A program made the translations under genes and the position numbers. 64,000 nt of DNA from Strigamia acuminata (lineage: Eukaryota; Arthropoda; Chilopoda; Geophilomorpha; Linotaeniidae): NCBI GenBank assembly GCA_949358305.1, contig OX442319.1, positions 12,896,001 to 12,960,000 of the forward strand, read 5' to 3'. Positions 38,219-49,138 of this stretch are shown here, piece after piece; position 1 is the stretch's first letter, and each line of letters starts with the position of its first letter. The notes under the pieces were generated by a model that was not told the DNA's origin, searched no databases, and saw nothing but the letters and a program-made list of their open reading frames with translations.

Positions 38219-38705
38219 GATTCTAACCCAATCAAGCAGAACAGCATAAACCTCCCAACCAAGCACACCAACAATCCCCTACGCAACAAGTTAGGCAACA
38301 CCGAGTCGATCCCGGCTTGAAAGAGTTGACCCAAACCGGTCGACAACCCAACCACAATACCCAAAAGGGAGAAAAGAAAATATCTTAGCTAACACAAGGG
38401 GGACCTTCTCCATCCCCCCTAACCTTAGCCAACCCACTCACCCCACTCACTCACCTAACTCTCCTCTCTCTCTCTTTTTCTTACATGACTTCCGGGTGAG
38501 GTGTTTGTGATGCTGGAAACGAGGTCGCGACCTGCACCGCGCTCTTCCCAACCCCCAATCCCCAATCCCTATTCCAAGGGCCCAACTTGAAAGAGAGAAT
38601 CTTGTTTTGTTGCGTAAGGGGGTCACTTCCGCGTCCCATTCCTCGCGTCTCATAAACCCAACCAACGTTTTCTCTCACTCGCAGATCGCTGATGGTCCGA
38701 GACAC

Positions 38706-39539
38706 ATGGACAACAGCATGATGGTGCGTGGACACACCTTCGCCGACCCGAGCGGGGCCAGCCAGGCGCCCAGCGAGATCCCCATGGACCTGACCAAACG
38801 CAGCCGCGACCAACCGCAGGACCTGCGCGTCCGGACCAACGGCAACGCCAACAACGGCGCGACGACGCCCAGCCACAAGCGCGAGCGACTCGAGTCGATG
38901 GTCAACCACATTCGGCAGTGCTCGACCGTCCAGAGCCAGCGGAGGGACGTCGAGCCGGACTGTCTGCGCGCCAGACTCAACGCCCCCCCGGTGCGGCTGG
39001 ACAACGGGACGCCGGACACGAGCGATTCGGACAACAGCGATAATGAGGCGTCGTGGCGGCCGGAGGACATTTTTTTCTTGTCGGCCAACGCGCAGACGCC
39101 TGGCGTGCAGGATTTTCGAATTCGACGGGAAGTTGTGGGGTCTTCGGCGCCGTCGTCGTCCACGGGGAACGCGGGGCTCGACCAGTGGCGATGCGTGGAC
39201 GCGAAGACGGCGCTGTGGCACAGGGCGTATTTTCCGTGGATGGCGTATTATGCGCAGTTGGTGCGCACGGAGATGAGCAAGGAGGAGAACGGGAGCGATG
39301 ATTCGTCGCGGCGGGGACAGACGACGACGCCGGCGTCGAGCGGGTCGCCGCCGCCGAATCCGGTGACGACGTCGGGGCGGAAGCGCGCACCCAGGGCGCT
39401 CACTGGCAAGCACGTGAAGCACGGCACGGGGGCGAGTCCGTCGACGTTGATGACGCTGCGCCAGAAGATCGAACAGAGGCAGAAAAGTCAACTGAATAAA
39501 GCGGAAAGTCGCGGAAATAAGCGAAAAAACAATTTGTGA
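38706..39539 (+). CDS. Unidentified basic nuclear-type protein with CtBP-like PMDLT motif
   Basis: GC-rich open frame of 277 codons from the ATG at 38706 (MDNSMMVRGHTF) to the stop at 39539. An acceptor (ctctcactcgcag, 38684) opens the exon 22 bp earlier. No enzyme or DNA-binding domain is visible. Noticeable pieces: PMDLTKR near residue 26, resembling the PxDLS motif bound by the co-repressor CtBP; SHKRERLESMVNHIRQ, loosely like the KRxRVExI segment in Prospero/PROX proteins; an acidic DTSDSDNSDNEASW stretch; HRAYFPWMAYYAQLVR; and a basic tail TLRQKIEQRQKSQ...GNKRKNNL. This looks like a transcriptional regulator, disordered for most of its length. A larger antisense frame (38481-39602) is Arg/Pro-rich and is treated as a shadow. 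Codon-level conservation would be decisive. Confidence 0.65.
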   Translation: MDNSMMVRGHTFADPSGASQAPSEIPMDLTKRSRDQPQDLRVRTNGNANNGATTPSHKRERLESMVNHIRQCSTVQSQRRDVEPDCLRARLNAPPVRLDNGTPDTSDSDNSDNEASWRPEDIFFLSANAQTPGVQDFRIRREVVGSSAPSSSTGNAGLDQWRCVDAKTALWHRAYFPWMAYYAQLVRTEMSKEENGSDDSSRRGQTTTPASSGSPPPNPVTTSGRKRAPRALTGKHVKHGTGASPSTLMTLRQKIEQRQKSQLNKAESRGNKRKNNL

Positions 39540-39544
39540 TGGCG

Positions 39545-39842
39545 AAAAGTGATGGAAATGGGCCAAAAGTGGCCCGAAAATGGCCAAAAATGGACAAAAC
39601 ATGGTCGAAAAATGCTTAAAATGACCAAAAATAGGCGAAAAGTGGCCAAAATGGACAAAAATAGACTAAAAATGACCAAAAAATCGGTGAAAATGGTCGA
39701 AAATGGCCGAAAAATGGTCGAAAATAGGCGAAAATGACAAAAAATGGCCGAAAAGTGGCCAAAATAGACCAAAAATGAGCAAAAAATCGGTGAAAATGGT
39801 CGAAAATGGCCGAAAAGTGGCCGAAAAGTGGCCAAAAGTGAA
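39545..39842. repeat. Degenerate short array (gaaaatggccaaaaatgg)
   Basis: Irregular units of 'aaaatggccgaaaagtggcc' and relatives starting right after the stop codon of the 38.7-kb gene. Opens ORFs on both strands that are not genes. Confidence 0.8.
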
Positions 39843-40535
39843 CATTTCTACCTCAAAAGTTGTTTTTGTTTAATTTATTTGACATTTCGATTAAGACACT
39901 TTCCCCGATTTTTAGCTGAGGGAATAATTAAACCAGTTTGACCTGCATGGTGTTTCGCAACCCCCTCCAGCCCAGGTGGGTTGTTTTTTATTTTTATTTT
40001 TTTTATTTTCCAGGAGGGGTGATGTGTCCAAGGTCATTTCTTTCTTTCACCCCACCAATGGGGTCGTTAACCTTTCGACCCACCCACGCATTCCTCGACG
40101 AACCAAAGGTTCCCTAATTAACTCATTTACTTAAGCAATTGCTGTTAATTGTTTTGTTTTCTGTTATTTTGTTTCAATTAAATAAAAAAATAAAAAAATA
40201 TTATTTTTTTTTTTTTATAAATTTTATTTTATTTTTTTTATTTGTTGTTGGGTAATTTGATAGATATGTGGAGCGTTCCACTTAGGAACCCGTGGTCGTT
40301 CAACCGGGTTTTTGTTTTTCTTTTCTTTCACCTGGGTGTTTGATTTGCTCTTAGCGGGACGAGTTTTTGCTGCTGGTTTTGTGAGGGTCGCCGTTTTTTG
40401 TTCGTTTGCTCCACATTGAGGTGGTGAGGGAAGAAGTCGCAAGTTTATTAAATACACACTTGTGGCTGCGGTTCTGGGAGTGAAAAGGTACAAGAGGATG
40501 GTCATCTCAAGCTTCCGCAACTTGTGCGCCTTTTT
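39843..40535. other. Intergenic with one doubtful minus-strand ORF
   Basis: A 98-codon minus-strand ORF (40520-40224) starts MRKLEMTILLYLFTPRTAA and has a Lys-rich C-terminal half ending near KNPVERPRVPKWN. It has no family match known to me, is flanked by low-complexity DNA, and could be chance. No other signal. Confidence 0.35.
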
Positions 40536-41140
40536 TGCACATAAAAATGTATTTTTGGTCTAATATTGAATCTTTTTGGTCTAAAATTGAATCTTTTTGG
40601 TCTAAAATTGAATCTTTTTGGTCTAAAATTAAATTTTTCTGTCTAAAATAGAAATTTTTTGTCTAAAATTGAATTTTTGGTCTAAAATAGAAATTTTTTG
40701 TCAAAAATTGAATTTTTTTGTCAAAAATTGAATTTTTTTGTCAAAAATTGAATTTTTTTGTCGAAAATTGAATTTTTCTGATTTAAAATTGAATTTTTCT
40801 GTCTAAAATTGAATTTTTCTGTCTAAAATTAAATTTTTCTCTCTAAAATTAAATTTTTCTCTCTAAAATTAAATTTTTCTGTCTAAAATTGAAATTTTTT
40901 GTCTAAAAATGAATTTTTTTTTAATTTAAAAATTATGAAAAATCAATTTTTTGACTAAAAATTATAAAATATCAATTTTTTATCTAAAAATTATAAAAAA
41001 TTAATTTTTTGATCCAAAAATTACGAAAAATCAATTTTTTGACTAAAAGTTATGAAAAATCAATTTTTTGATCTAAAAATCATGAAAAATCAATTTTCTG
41101 ACTAAAAATTAGGAACAACATTTTTTTGGGTTCTAATAAT
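40536..41140. repeat. 20-bp tandem array (ctaaaattgaatttttctg)
   Basis: Nearly 20 units of tct-AAAA-ttga-aTTTTT-tg. From 40920 they change to 'aaaaattatgaaaaatcaat' units. The period is about 20 bp. Confidence 0.88.
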
Positions 41141-42443
41141 AAATTTTTTATCCTAAATTTTATTTATAATTGCCTAAAAAATCATATTTTAGTCGAATTC
41201 TCTCTTTACGTCTAATTGTACGAGCGGCTAAAAATGATTTTGCCAGCAAACTTTTCTGTCGATTTTAATCCTAAGAAAAATCGCACTTCTTTTATTTTCT
41301 TTCCTAGGGGTCTGTGTATGGTAAGTGAGCAGTGTTCAATTAAAACGGAATAACGGATGTGGTATACAATACAAGCACAAAAAAAATTTTCTCATGGGTA
41401 GATGAAGAAAAAATAAAGCCAGGTCAAATGCAAAATAAAGTATGGGAGGGGAAGAGGGGGATTGTCTGCCTTTTTTATATCATACGAATTGTTTATAAGG
41501 ACATAAAAAGTAATAGATTATTGACCTTACTCATGTCTTGTTTTATAAATTACAGAATCTTAATTGAGACTCAACAGCATTTTAAAAAACACATTTAAAC
41601 CTCTTGACTGATGTTTTTTCTCCATCTGGTTTAATCAAATTTAATAAATATAGCCGCACTGTATTCTGGGATGACAACAGGTAACAAACACGCCAAGTTG
41701 GCAAGCAATGCATGACACCTGATTGCCGTCATCGAATTGACTTTACCTTTCGTCAGACAATTCAACCGTAGGTCCAAAGCCGTAGCGGGACCAGGGTCGT
41801 TCCTAGGAAATATCTGTGGTGAGGCGAGCATTAAAAATGCCGCGCTTTAGGGTTAAATTTATGACGTAATGGCGAATTCTTTAAATGCATTGCAATATAA
41901 TGTATTATTGAATCGGGAGTTCGGTCGGAGCATTTGCGGTATTCAGTATTCGATGATTTTAGGTTTCGGTATTTGGTGAATCCCTATCGTACAAAATTCT
42001 ATCTTCGTCGACACTGGTGGCACCTGTTGGCAAACACATCTAAACAAATTTAAAAAAAAATTAAATTAAAAAAATTAAAAAAAAGTCCATTCAAATTCAA
42101 ACAAACTCTTTAATGTATAAACCCTCATCAAAACGCGAACAAATTGGCACATAAATTATCACAGCAACAAGAGAACCAGAACTTGTTATTTCTTTTTTTC
42201 TTTTCTTTCTTCTCAAACAACAACAAAACAAACAAAATAAATAAATAAATATTTAAATAAATAAACTTACAGAGAAAAAGCAAAAAAACTAAAATAAAAC
42301 TAAAATAAAATTTAAATAAAAATAAAAATACAATAGAAAAAAAAATCATTAAAAACTATCTTTTTACAACTGCATAAATCCATTTTTAAACATTAAAACT
42401 TAAAAACCAACAAAAACAGCCGCCAAAATTCAAAAATTCAAAC
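41141..42443. other. Intergenic, 3' of LARP6
   Basis: No gene recognised. AT-rich, with simple A-rich runs from 42040 to 42350 that probably include the LARP6 3' UTR and polyadenylation region on the minus strand. Confidence 0.4.
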
Positions 42444-43667
42444 TCAGCCAATCAGGAGAACGGGCGACATCCCGCGCCGGGCGCCATGGAATCCTCGAGT
42501 GCCGTCCGGGCCGCGCGGCAGTCGAATCACACCTTCCGGCAACATCATAGTCTTAGAACAACCCCCACTCTGCCCATTGACCACCCCTTCGACCCGACGC
42601 CCCATCCCGTTCTCCTTAGCCGCCAACCGCCGTCGATGCACCCACGGACTCCCGTTCGCCATCAGCTCGGGACTCGCACTCGGGCTCTTAAACTGTTTCC
42701 CGCCCGGATCTCCGGTCACCGGCGATGACGTCAACATTTCTCCCTTTCTGCTGCGCGCCGTGCCGTTCGGCGAGTCATCCTTGGATCCCTCGTTCTTCGG
42801 ACTACGTTTCTTATTCCGCTTCTTTTTCTTATCCTCCTCCTTCTTGCCGTCCTCACTCTCGGGCGAATCCTTCTTCCCCAGCGTCGTTTTCTTCCCTTTC
42901 ACCATCTCAACCACGTGCATCGATCGCCAATCGTTGTTTTTCCCGCCCATCTCCGCCACGGCCTTCTGCGCGCCATCCGCGCCGGTGAACTCGATCACTG
43001 CGCAGACGCAAGTCCCAATCCCCGGATGCTTGGGCACGAACTGTTTGATATCGGGCGGAACGGGCGCGCCCGGTCGCAGAATACGGGTGAGCGCGATCTC
43101 GCCGCACTTGGAGAACAGCTCGGACACATTCTCCACCGTCGGACGATCGAGCGGCAAATTCATGGCGATGACCGTGCGCGACGGCGTCGTCTCGTCGTAC
43201 GGCGGCAGCGGGTCCTTGCGGCCGACTTTGGTACCAGTCTCGTTCACCACCAGCTTGTCGCTCGACTTGAGGCTGTAAGCGACGACCCGCCAATCCTTGG
43301 TTAACGTCTTCACCTTTTTAAACGACGAGATGAGTTTGAGGCTGACGTTGCCCTCCTTGTTGCGCTTCACGTGCTTGAGTAGGAAGGCGTCCTTGGTGAG
43401 GTTCACATCGGAGAAGTAGAATTCGATTTGTTTGACGATGCGGTCGCGGAGGTCTTCGTCCGGGGCGACGAACAGGGTGTCGGGCTCGTCGACGAGGTCT
43501 TCCGACACGTCGAGGTAGCGGTTTTCGCTGAATTCGCAGGTGCTGCTGTCCGAGGATTCGCTGCTGAGGGGCGAGGCGAGGTACGAGGTGCTGGGCACGT
43601 ACATTTCGAACGGTTTCGCATCGACATTGAATTTGGGGAAAACCGTTGCGGACTCGACAGACACCAT
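42444..43667 (-). CDS. LARP6: La-related protein 6 (RNA-binding, Acheron)
   Basis: RNA-binding regulator of mRNA translation and localisation; vertebrate LARP6 binds the collagen mRNA 5' stem-loop. Single-exon frame of 407 aa. Domains in order: an acidic Ser-rich N-terminus; the La motif, about residues 70-155 (DLRDRIVKQIEFYFSDVNLT, LLKHVKRNKEGNVSLKLI); an RRM-like domain, about 163-260 (SRTVIAMNLPLDRP, LFSKCGEIALTRILRPG); a Lys/Glu-rich linker; and a C-terminal SUZ-C motif (MLPEGVIRLPRGPDGTRGF, about 375-395), which is diagnostic for LARP6 among La-related proteins. The start is the first ATG (MVSVESATVFPKF). Strongly GC-rich. It lies head-to-head with the KIAA2013 orthologue, 1.1 kb apart. 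Overlapping plus-strand ORFs are shadows. Confidence 0.94.
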   Translation of the reverse strand: MVSVESATVFPKFNVDAKPFEMYVPSTSYLASPLSSESSDSSTCEFSENRYLDVSEDLVDEPDTLFVAPDEDLRDRIVKQIEFYFSDVNLTKDAFLLKHVKRNKEGNVSLKLISSFKKVKTLTKDWRVVAYSLKSSDKLVVNETGTKVGRKDPLPPYDETTPSRTVIAMNLPLDRPTVENVSELFSKCGEIALTRILRPGAPVPPDIKQFVPKHPGIGTCVCAVIEFTGADGAQKAVAEMGGKNNDWRSMHVVEMVKGKKTTLGKKDSPESEDGKKEEDKKKKRNKKRSPKNEGSKDDSPNGTARSRKGEMLTSSPVTGDPGGKQFKSPSASPELMANGSPWVHRRRLAAKENGMGRRVEGVVNGQSGGCSKTMMLPEGVIRLPRGPDGTRGFHGARRGMSPVLLIG

Positions 43668-44779
43668 TGTCGGCTTCCAATTTTTTTTGTTTCAACTTGG
43701 CATTGGGTGAGAGGAAGTGGTGATTTTTTGCAGGCGGTTTCCGGGAAAAGGCGGAAGGGCTTTTCGTTTCGGGTTTCTAGTTCAGTTGTGAATATAATAA
43801 ATAAAAATATTAAAAATTTTGAATTTATAATAATTGGAGTTATTTTTTTGTTTTTTACTAGTTTAGTTGTGAATTAGGGTTTTGTTTTATTCTGGTTTTG
43901 TTTTATTTTATTTTTAATTTTATTTTTGTTGAGGATTTGAAGAAATAAAATAGTTTTTGGATTTGGATTTGATAAAATAAAATTTTATTTTTTTATTTTT
44001 AAAATTTTTATTTGGTTTTTTTTCCAGTTTGGTTGTGAATTGGAATTTATTTTGTTGGTTCTTTATTGTGGGATGAGTTTTTGCGCGTTATTTTAAAGAT
44101 TGGAGAAAATAAAAACATTTCATGAACGATTTGGAATTGATACAAAATTTTACTTTTCTCTATACATTAAAATATATTTATTTTTATTATGAAAGAATTA
44201 TTTTTTTTTCTTTCCAGTTCACTTGTGAATCGAATTGCTTTTTATAATTTTAGTATTTTGCGTGGAGAATAAATTTTTTCTGGACATTCCTACAAGAATT
44301 AAACCAAACTATTTGGTTTATTTTAAATGTTAAATCAATCTAACAAAATATTTACGTCAATTTTTTCGTCAATTTCAGTTCAGTTGTAAATTGAATATAG
44401 AAACACTCTTTTGAAAATCAACAATCCAATTTTCTATTTACCGAATCCCTCGTCGCAAAACACAAAAAAACAAAACCAACACAACCAAAAACATTTTATT
44501 TATTCGAACTAATTTCATTCCATACAAATAAATCATATTTTTCCGTTTCCGTTTCGTTTTAACATCGCCTTTTCCTTCTTCCCCCTGCAATTTAATGGAG
44601 TTCCACTAACAACACCCAACACGTTATCGCTCGATACAGTCACCCAAATGACTTAAATATCGAAGAAACACCGCTATATCTTAAAAAAAAATGCATTCGT
44701 CTCCCCATAACGAACAGTAAGCCATCAAAACCCAACAAAAACAACTCCCCGGCCTCATAATTTCCGTTTAATTTCAGAC
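43668..44779. promoter_or_regulatory. Divergent spacer LARP6 / KIAA2013 with a recurring splice-acceptor-like motif
   Basis: The motif T-rich tract-(c/t)ag-TTCAGTTGTGAAT occurs five times with small changes, at about 43781, 43861, 44027, 44217 and 44379. It is embedded in AT-rich sequence that otherwise differs between copies. The region must contain both promoters. A real acceptor (atttcag) lies at 44771-44777, just before the KIAA2013 start codon. Confidence 0.55.
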
Positions 44780-47700
44780 ATGGAATTGTGGGAATTTCTC
44801 AAACGTTGTAAAAGACCAGATGGATTTTCGTAAGCAATTTTTCCCTTTATTAATTCCACCATAACCTCTAATTAATTCCATTTCAATCGAAGGTATCGGA
44901 AAGCATTCTTCTCGCTTTTAATTTTCCTCATAATATTTTTCTACCTGGGACCGTGGTTCTTAAGATACACACTGAGCAACAGAACAACTTTCCAGACAGG
45001 TGAGAAAATTGAAAAAAATTACAAAAAATAAAATAAAAATAATATTTTTTTTTTCAAAATTGCAGATCCAATAGAAAGATGTTTGAATAACCACTTGGAT
45101 TTATTCCATATAGATGAAAATAATTTTGATGCTCATATCGAAAGATTTGGTTTGAATGGGAAACCGAAAGGCGGTTTCTTACCGTATATCGGTAAGGGTT
45201 ATACACCAGTAAAATGGCTCGACCAATGGGATTTGGGGACCTTTTTGAGTTCAACAAGAGTATAGAAGTGCCAAATGTGTGCGCAAAGGTCTGAAAAATG
45301 AGTTTAAAAGTTAGGAATTAGGTCTGCGCCTGTTTTTAGCGGGGTTTTACGCTTATCTCGCTTATTTTCATTCGTTTACTCAAACTTAAAGTATTTGTTT
45401 AACCATTTTTTAGCAATTATCCTGCTGTGGCTAACATCGGTTAATTATTTCCTTTGTGTTTGATAGGGAACGGTCTGATTGGTTTTGCAATCGATAACGA
45501 CCCGTCTCTGTTTGTGACGAGGCATCGGGTTTTGTCGATGCACGTACCTTTCCATCCACTCATTTTCGTCAGTGTCGACGGATCGGGGGATTCGGCCAGT
45601 GCCACCGTCACTCATTACACGTCCGGAGTTGTGCACAGGTTTACGTGCATTAGTAAAGTAACCGCAAACAACTTTTTTTTAAAAAAAATTTTTAATCAAT
45701 AAAATTATTTGTTAAAAAATGGAAATTTCTTAGAGGAGATCCAGCATCGATGTGTCGATCCGCTATTTTGCGCATAGGATTTTGCCTTCGATCTACGTGC
45801 AGGACATAAAGATTATCAATCCGCTAGGCGAAGACATCGAAGTCGATCTGAGCCAATCCGGTGCTAAATACTGGCCAGATGCGACCGTCACAGATCACGA
45901 GTAATATAATATAATAAAATACAATAAATACCGTATTTTATCGATTAAGTTAAGAGCCGCGGCTCTTATTCAAAACTGCCATTTTTGTCAGCAATTACAA
46001 TTTCGGTTTTTCGTTTGTTACATTTGTTTAACGTAACTAACGAAGTCTGAACGTCACCAACGAAGCGTACGTGAGGTTAAATACGGAAACAATACCGTAC
46101 TTTTGCAAAAATACGCTATTCTTGGTGTCTCAGCCGCGGCTACTATTCGAGGGCGACTCTTAATCGGTAACATACGGTATTGAGAAATTGTTTTGAGGCC
46201 ATCCGTAAATTACGTAACGCTCCAAGGGGGTTTCAAATTTTGTTACGGTTCTCCAAAATATTACGATTCATGTAAAAAAAATTTAAATGTTTTAATGTTG
46301 AAAATATACGCATTATTGATACTGACTTTTGAGAATTTGGGGAGTTATTTCAGTTTTATTACGTAATTACGGGGTGGGGGTTTGGGGAATTTGTTACGGC
46401 CATGTTACAGAGGGGGAATGTGGTCTAAAAATCCTAAATTTTGAGTTACGTAATTTATGGGCGGCCCCTTTTGAATTGCGGGTGTAATTTTTTTTTTTTT
46501 TAAATAGATTACGAGGGAATAATTTTGCCCAGAAAGTGGATTTGATTCACGGGAATGTTAAAACGCAACATGAGAACATGGCGTTTTCAATAGCGCAGAC
46601 TAAAATACCAAATTCTTTGAGCATTAAAGCGCAAAGGTTAGATGAAGTGACAGGGCCGGTGCCACGAGTTCACGGGTCACAGGAGTTACTTCAGCACTAA
46701 AAGATGCAATTTTAGTCAAAAATTGTGTTTTTATTAATATGCATTATCGTATATATCTTTTTGCACATGAAATGCACTTTTTTTTGCTGAATTTAGTAAT
46801 TTTGCACAAAAAATTGCAGTTTTTTCGCTAAATTTAGTAATTTTGCACGAAAAATTGCAGTTTTTTCGCTAAATTTAGTAATTTTGCACGAAAAATTGCA
46901 GTTTTTTCGCCTAAAAGTACCAATTTTGCACACGTTAAATTCAGTTTGGGCAGAAAACCTTTGAGTGTACTTAAAAGCTCGTAGTCTCGTAAACCGTTGC
47001 GCCGGTCCTGCACAATTAATAAAAACTCGCTTGGAATGCATTGAAACTTATTTTTCAGCTCAAATTCTCTCCACGTCGTCACCTCGGTCCATTTCGTGGA
47101 AGGAAACTCGAACGGGAGGATCAAGGAGGAATTAACAATGGCCGCGACCATGGTGAATGAAAATAAATACAAATAAATACAAATAAATATTTGCGGAATA
47201 TTGTATATTTTGTTGTGGAATGGTAGGATTTGGAACGCGCTTTGGATGTCAATTATCGCAAGTTCCGCGAAGATCACGTCAAAGTGTGGAATCAACTTTG
47301 GAGTCCTGGGTTGAGCATAAGTTATTCGAAGGCGATCGACGCGCTTAATGGAGACAAAATTAATGCCACACTTTATTACCTGCTGTCGAATTCACGATCG
47401 CTGCTTGCGGAGGTGGATTTGGAGGAGGCTCGGCGCGTCCAACTCATCGCACAGTTCAACGATCCGGACAAGTGCTATGCCGGACACCACACTTTGTACG
47501 TTTAGTGTCCACTTTGACCAAGTTTTAAAACGGGCGAGGGTGTGGGTCTGGGAAAGTGACCATTAGTTCTTCACTGAAAAAAATGAGGTTTTTGTGTGCC
47601 AAAATCAATTTTAGTGGCTAAAATTGCTGCTTAAGTGGCTAAAATGGCTCCTTTAGTGGCTAAATTGACTTTCAAGTGAATAAAATTCAATTTTTAGTGG

Positions 47701-49096
47701 CTAAAATTGACTTTTTAGCGGCTAAATTGACTTTATAGTGGCTAAATTGACTTAACTGGGTAAAACTGGCTTAACTGGCTAAAATTGACTTTCAAGTGAA
47801 TAAAATTCAATTTTTAGTGGCTAAAATTGACTTTTTAGCGGCTAAATTGACTTAAATGTCTATAATTGACTTTGTAGTGACTAAAATTGTCTTTTTAGTG
47901 GCTAAAATTGACTTTTTAGTGGCTAAAATTGACTTTGTAGTGGCTAAAATTGTCTTTTTAGTGGCTAAAATTGACTTAAATGTCTATAATTGACTTTGTA
48001 GTGACTAAAATTGTCTTTTTAGTGGCTAAAATTGACTTAAATGTCTATAATTGACTTTGTAGTGACTAAAATTGAATTTCTAGTGGCTAAAATTGACTTT
48101 CCTGCTCTAATTTGCATTCACTTTGATCTCAAGGCAAGCATCCAAGCTGTGGTCCGAGCTGAACACCATGGACGAGATTCTGCGCGTGACCAGCATGTGG
48201 AAACTGACGCTGGAAAAACAAGGCTGCCACACAATGATGCAGGCCGGCGCCGACGGGGTCTTGCAAGCGGCCCTGCTCAGTTTCGGCGCGTTCAAATTCA
48301 GCGGCCACCACCTGGAGTTCGGCATGCAACCAAAAGACCTCCACCGGGACTACCTGTTCCGCCGGATCAGCTACGGAAACAGCACGCACCTCAACATTAG
48401 CGTCGTTGTCGGCGAAGACAACAAAGCGGCTCTCTACGCCGTGCTGGACCGCAGCGACAGGAACTATTACGCTTGTGACGGCGGATGCCTCGACCCGCCC
48501 ATACAATTGAGGTGTGCAAAACTAGTTAAAAATCCAAATGTTGGCTGAATGTTGTCTGAATGTTATTTGATGGTTTTCAACTATTTTTAAAAATTTAAAA
48601 ATTTTTTAAATGTTGTTTGAATGTTGTCTGAATGTTATCTGAATGTTTTTTGGATGTTTATTGATGTTTTTAATCTTTTTTTTTTAAATTTTTTAAGTCA
48701 GGACAAGGTTGTTTTGCCCGTAAAACGTACGGACCCACCGACTGCGGTGTTGTATATTACGTCAAACAAGCAGCACATGATCGAATTAAAGGACGCCATT
48801 CATTTCCACGAAATTGTAGAAGGTATTTTTGGATTTTTGTCGATTTTTGTTGATTTTTGTTGATTTTTGTTGATTTTTTTTTTGTTTTTTAATTTTTTTT
48901 TTTAGCGCCGGCTCACGAGCATCACGTGATCGCGCTGCATCGGCACGGTCATCATTTTGGCGGTTTGCCGACCATCTTTTGGGTGTCCATCTCGTTCCTC
49001 GTTGCTGTTTTTCATTTGTTTTTGTTTAAGTTAATTTATAATGAGTATTGCGCGTATCAAGGAAAGTACAGGACAAATACCAGATACGCGCTATGA
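44780..49096 (+). CDS. KIAA2013: KIAA2013 orthologue (DUF2152), type II-like membrane protein of unknown function
   Basis: Conserved animal membrane protein without an established reaction. Exons, all in phase: 44780-44829, 44893-44999, 45066-45191, 45467-45657, 45734-45900, 46508-46636, 47059-47152, 47227-47495, 48134-48511, 48698-48822, 48906-49096; about 608 aa (human 634). An N-terminal hydrophobic segment follows a short basic leader ([20 protein letters not shown]). A long luminal domain then contains [33 protein letters not shown] and [14 protein letters not shown]. The C-terminal membrane helix ends [14 protein letters not shown], identical to the human signature, followed by a short cytosolic tail. 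Two flanking helices around a large luminal region suggest an ER/Golgi protein. Introns carry two MITEs and two tandem arrays without disturbing the frame. Confidence 0.92.
45925..46192. mobile_element. MITE with TACCGTA ends in KIAA2013 intron 5
   Basis: The left end 'aataccgtattttatcgatt' and right end 'aatcggtaacatacggtatt' are inverted repeats. Subterminal 'agagccgcggctctta' and 'cagccgcggctactatt' are shared with the element at 30.88 kb. Confidence 0.8.
46193..46476. mobile_element. MITE with GGCCATCCGTAAATTACG ends
   Basis: The left end 'aggccatccgtaaattacgt' and right end 'acgtaatttatgggcggccc' are inverted repeats. The interior repeats 'gttacggttctcc/gttacggccatgttac'. This type of end is common in invertebrate genomes. 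It directly abuts the TACCGTA MITE in the same intron. Confidence 0.82.
46780..46925. repeat. 41-bp tandem repeat in KIAA2013 intron 6
   Basis: Three to four copies of a unit containing 'ctaaatttagtaattttgca' and 'cgaaaaattgcagttttttc', again about twice 20.5 bp. Confidence 0.82.
47590..48105. repeat. 21-bp tandem array in KIAA2013 intron 8
   Basis: About 24 units of ggct-AAAA-ttgact-TTTTT-agt with variants (tctataattgactttgtag), ending just before the exon acceptor at 48133. Larger blocks of four to five units are themselves duplicated. Confidence 0.9.
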
Positions 49097-49138
49097 TTAT
49101 AAATCTGGTTAATTGTGTATAATTTTAAAATGGGATAT

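Noticed and set aside
38481-39602. 373-codon minus-strand ORF opposite the 38.7-kb gene
   Set aside because: Arg/Pro/His-rich translation typical of the antisense of GC-rich coding DNA. The plus strand has the better start, acceptor and composition.
42499-43278. Plus-strand ORFs opposite LARP6
   Set aside because: Shadows of the LARP6 frame with no domain. The La motif, RRM and SUZ-C are all on the minus strand.
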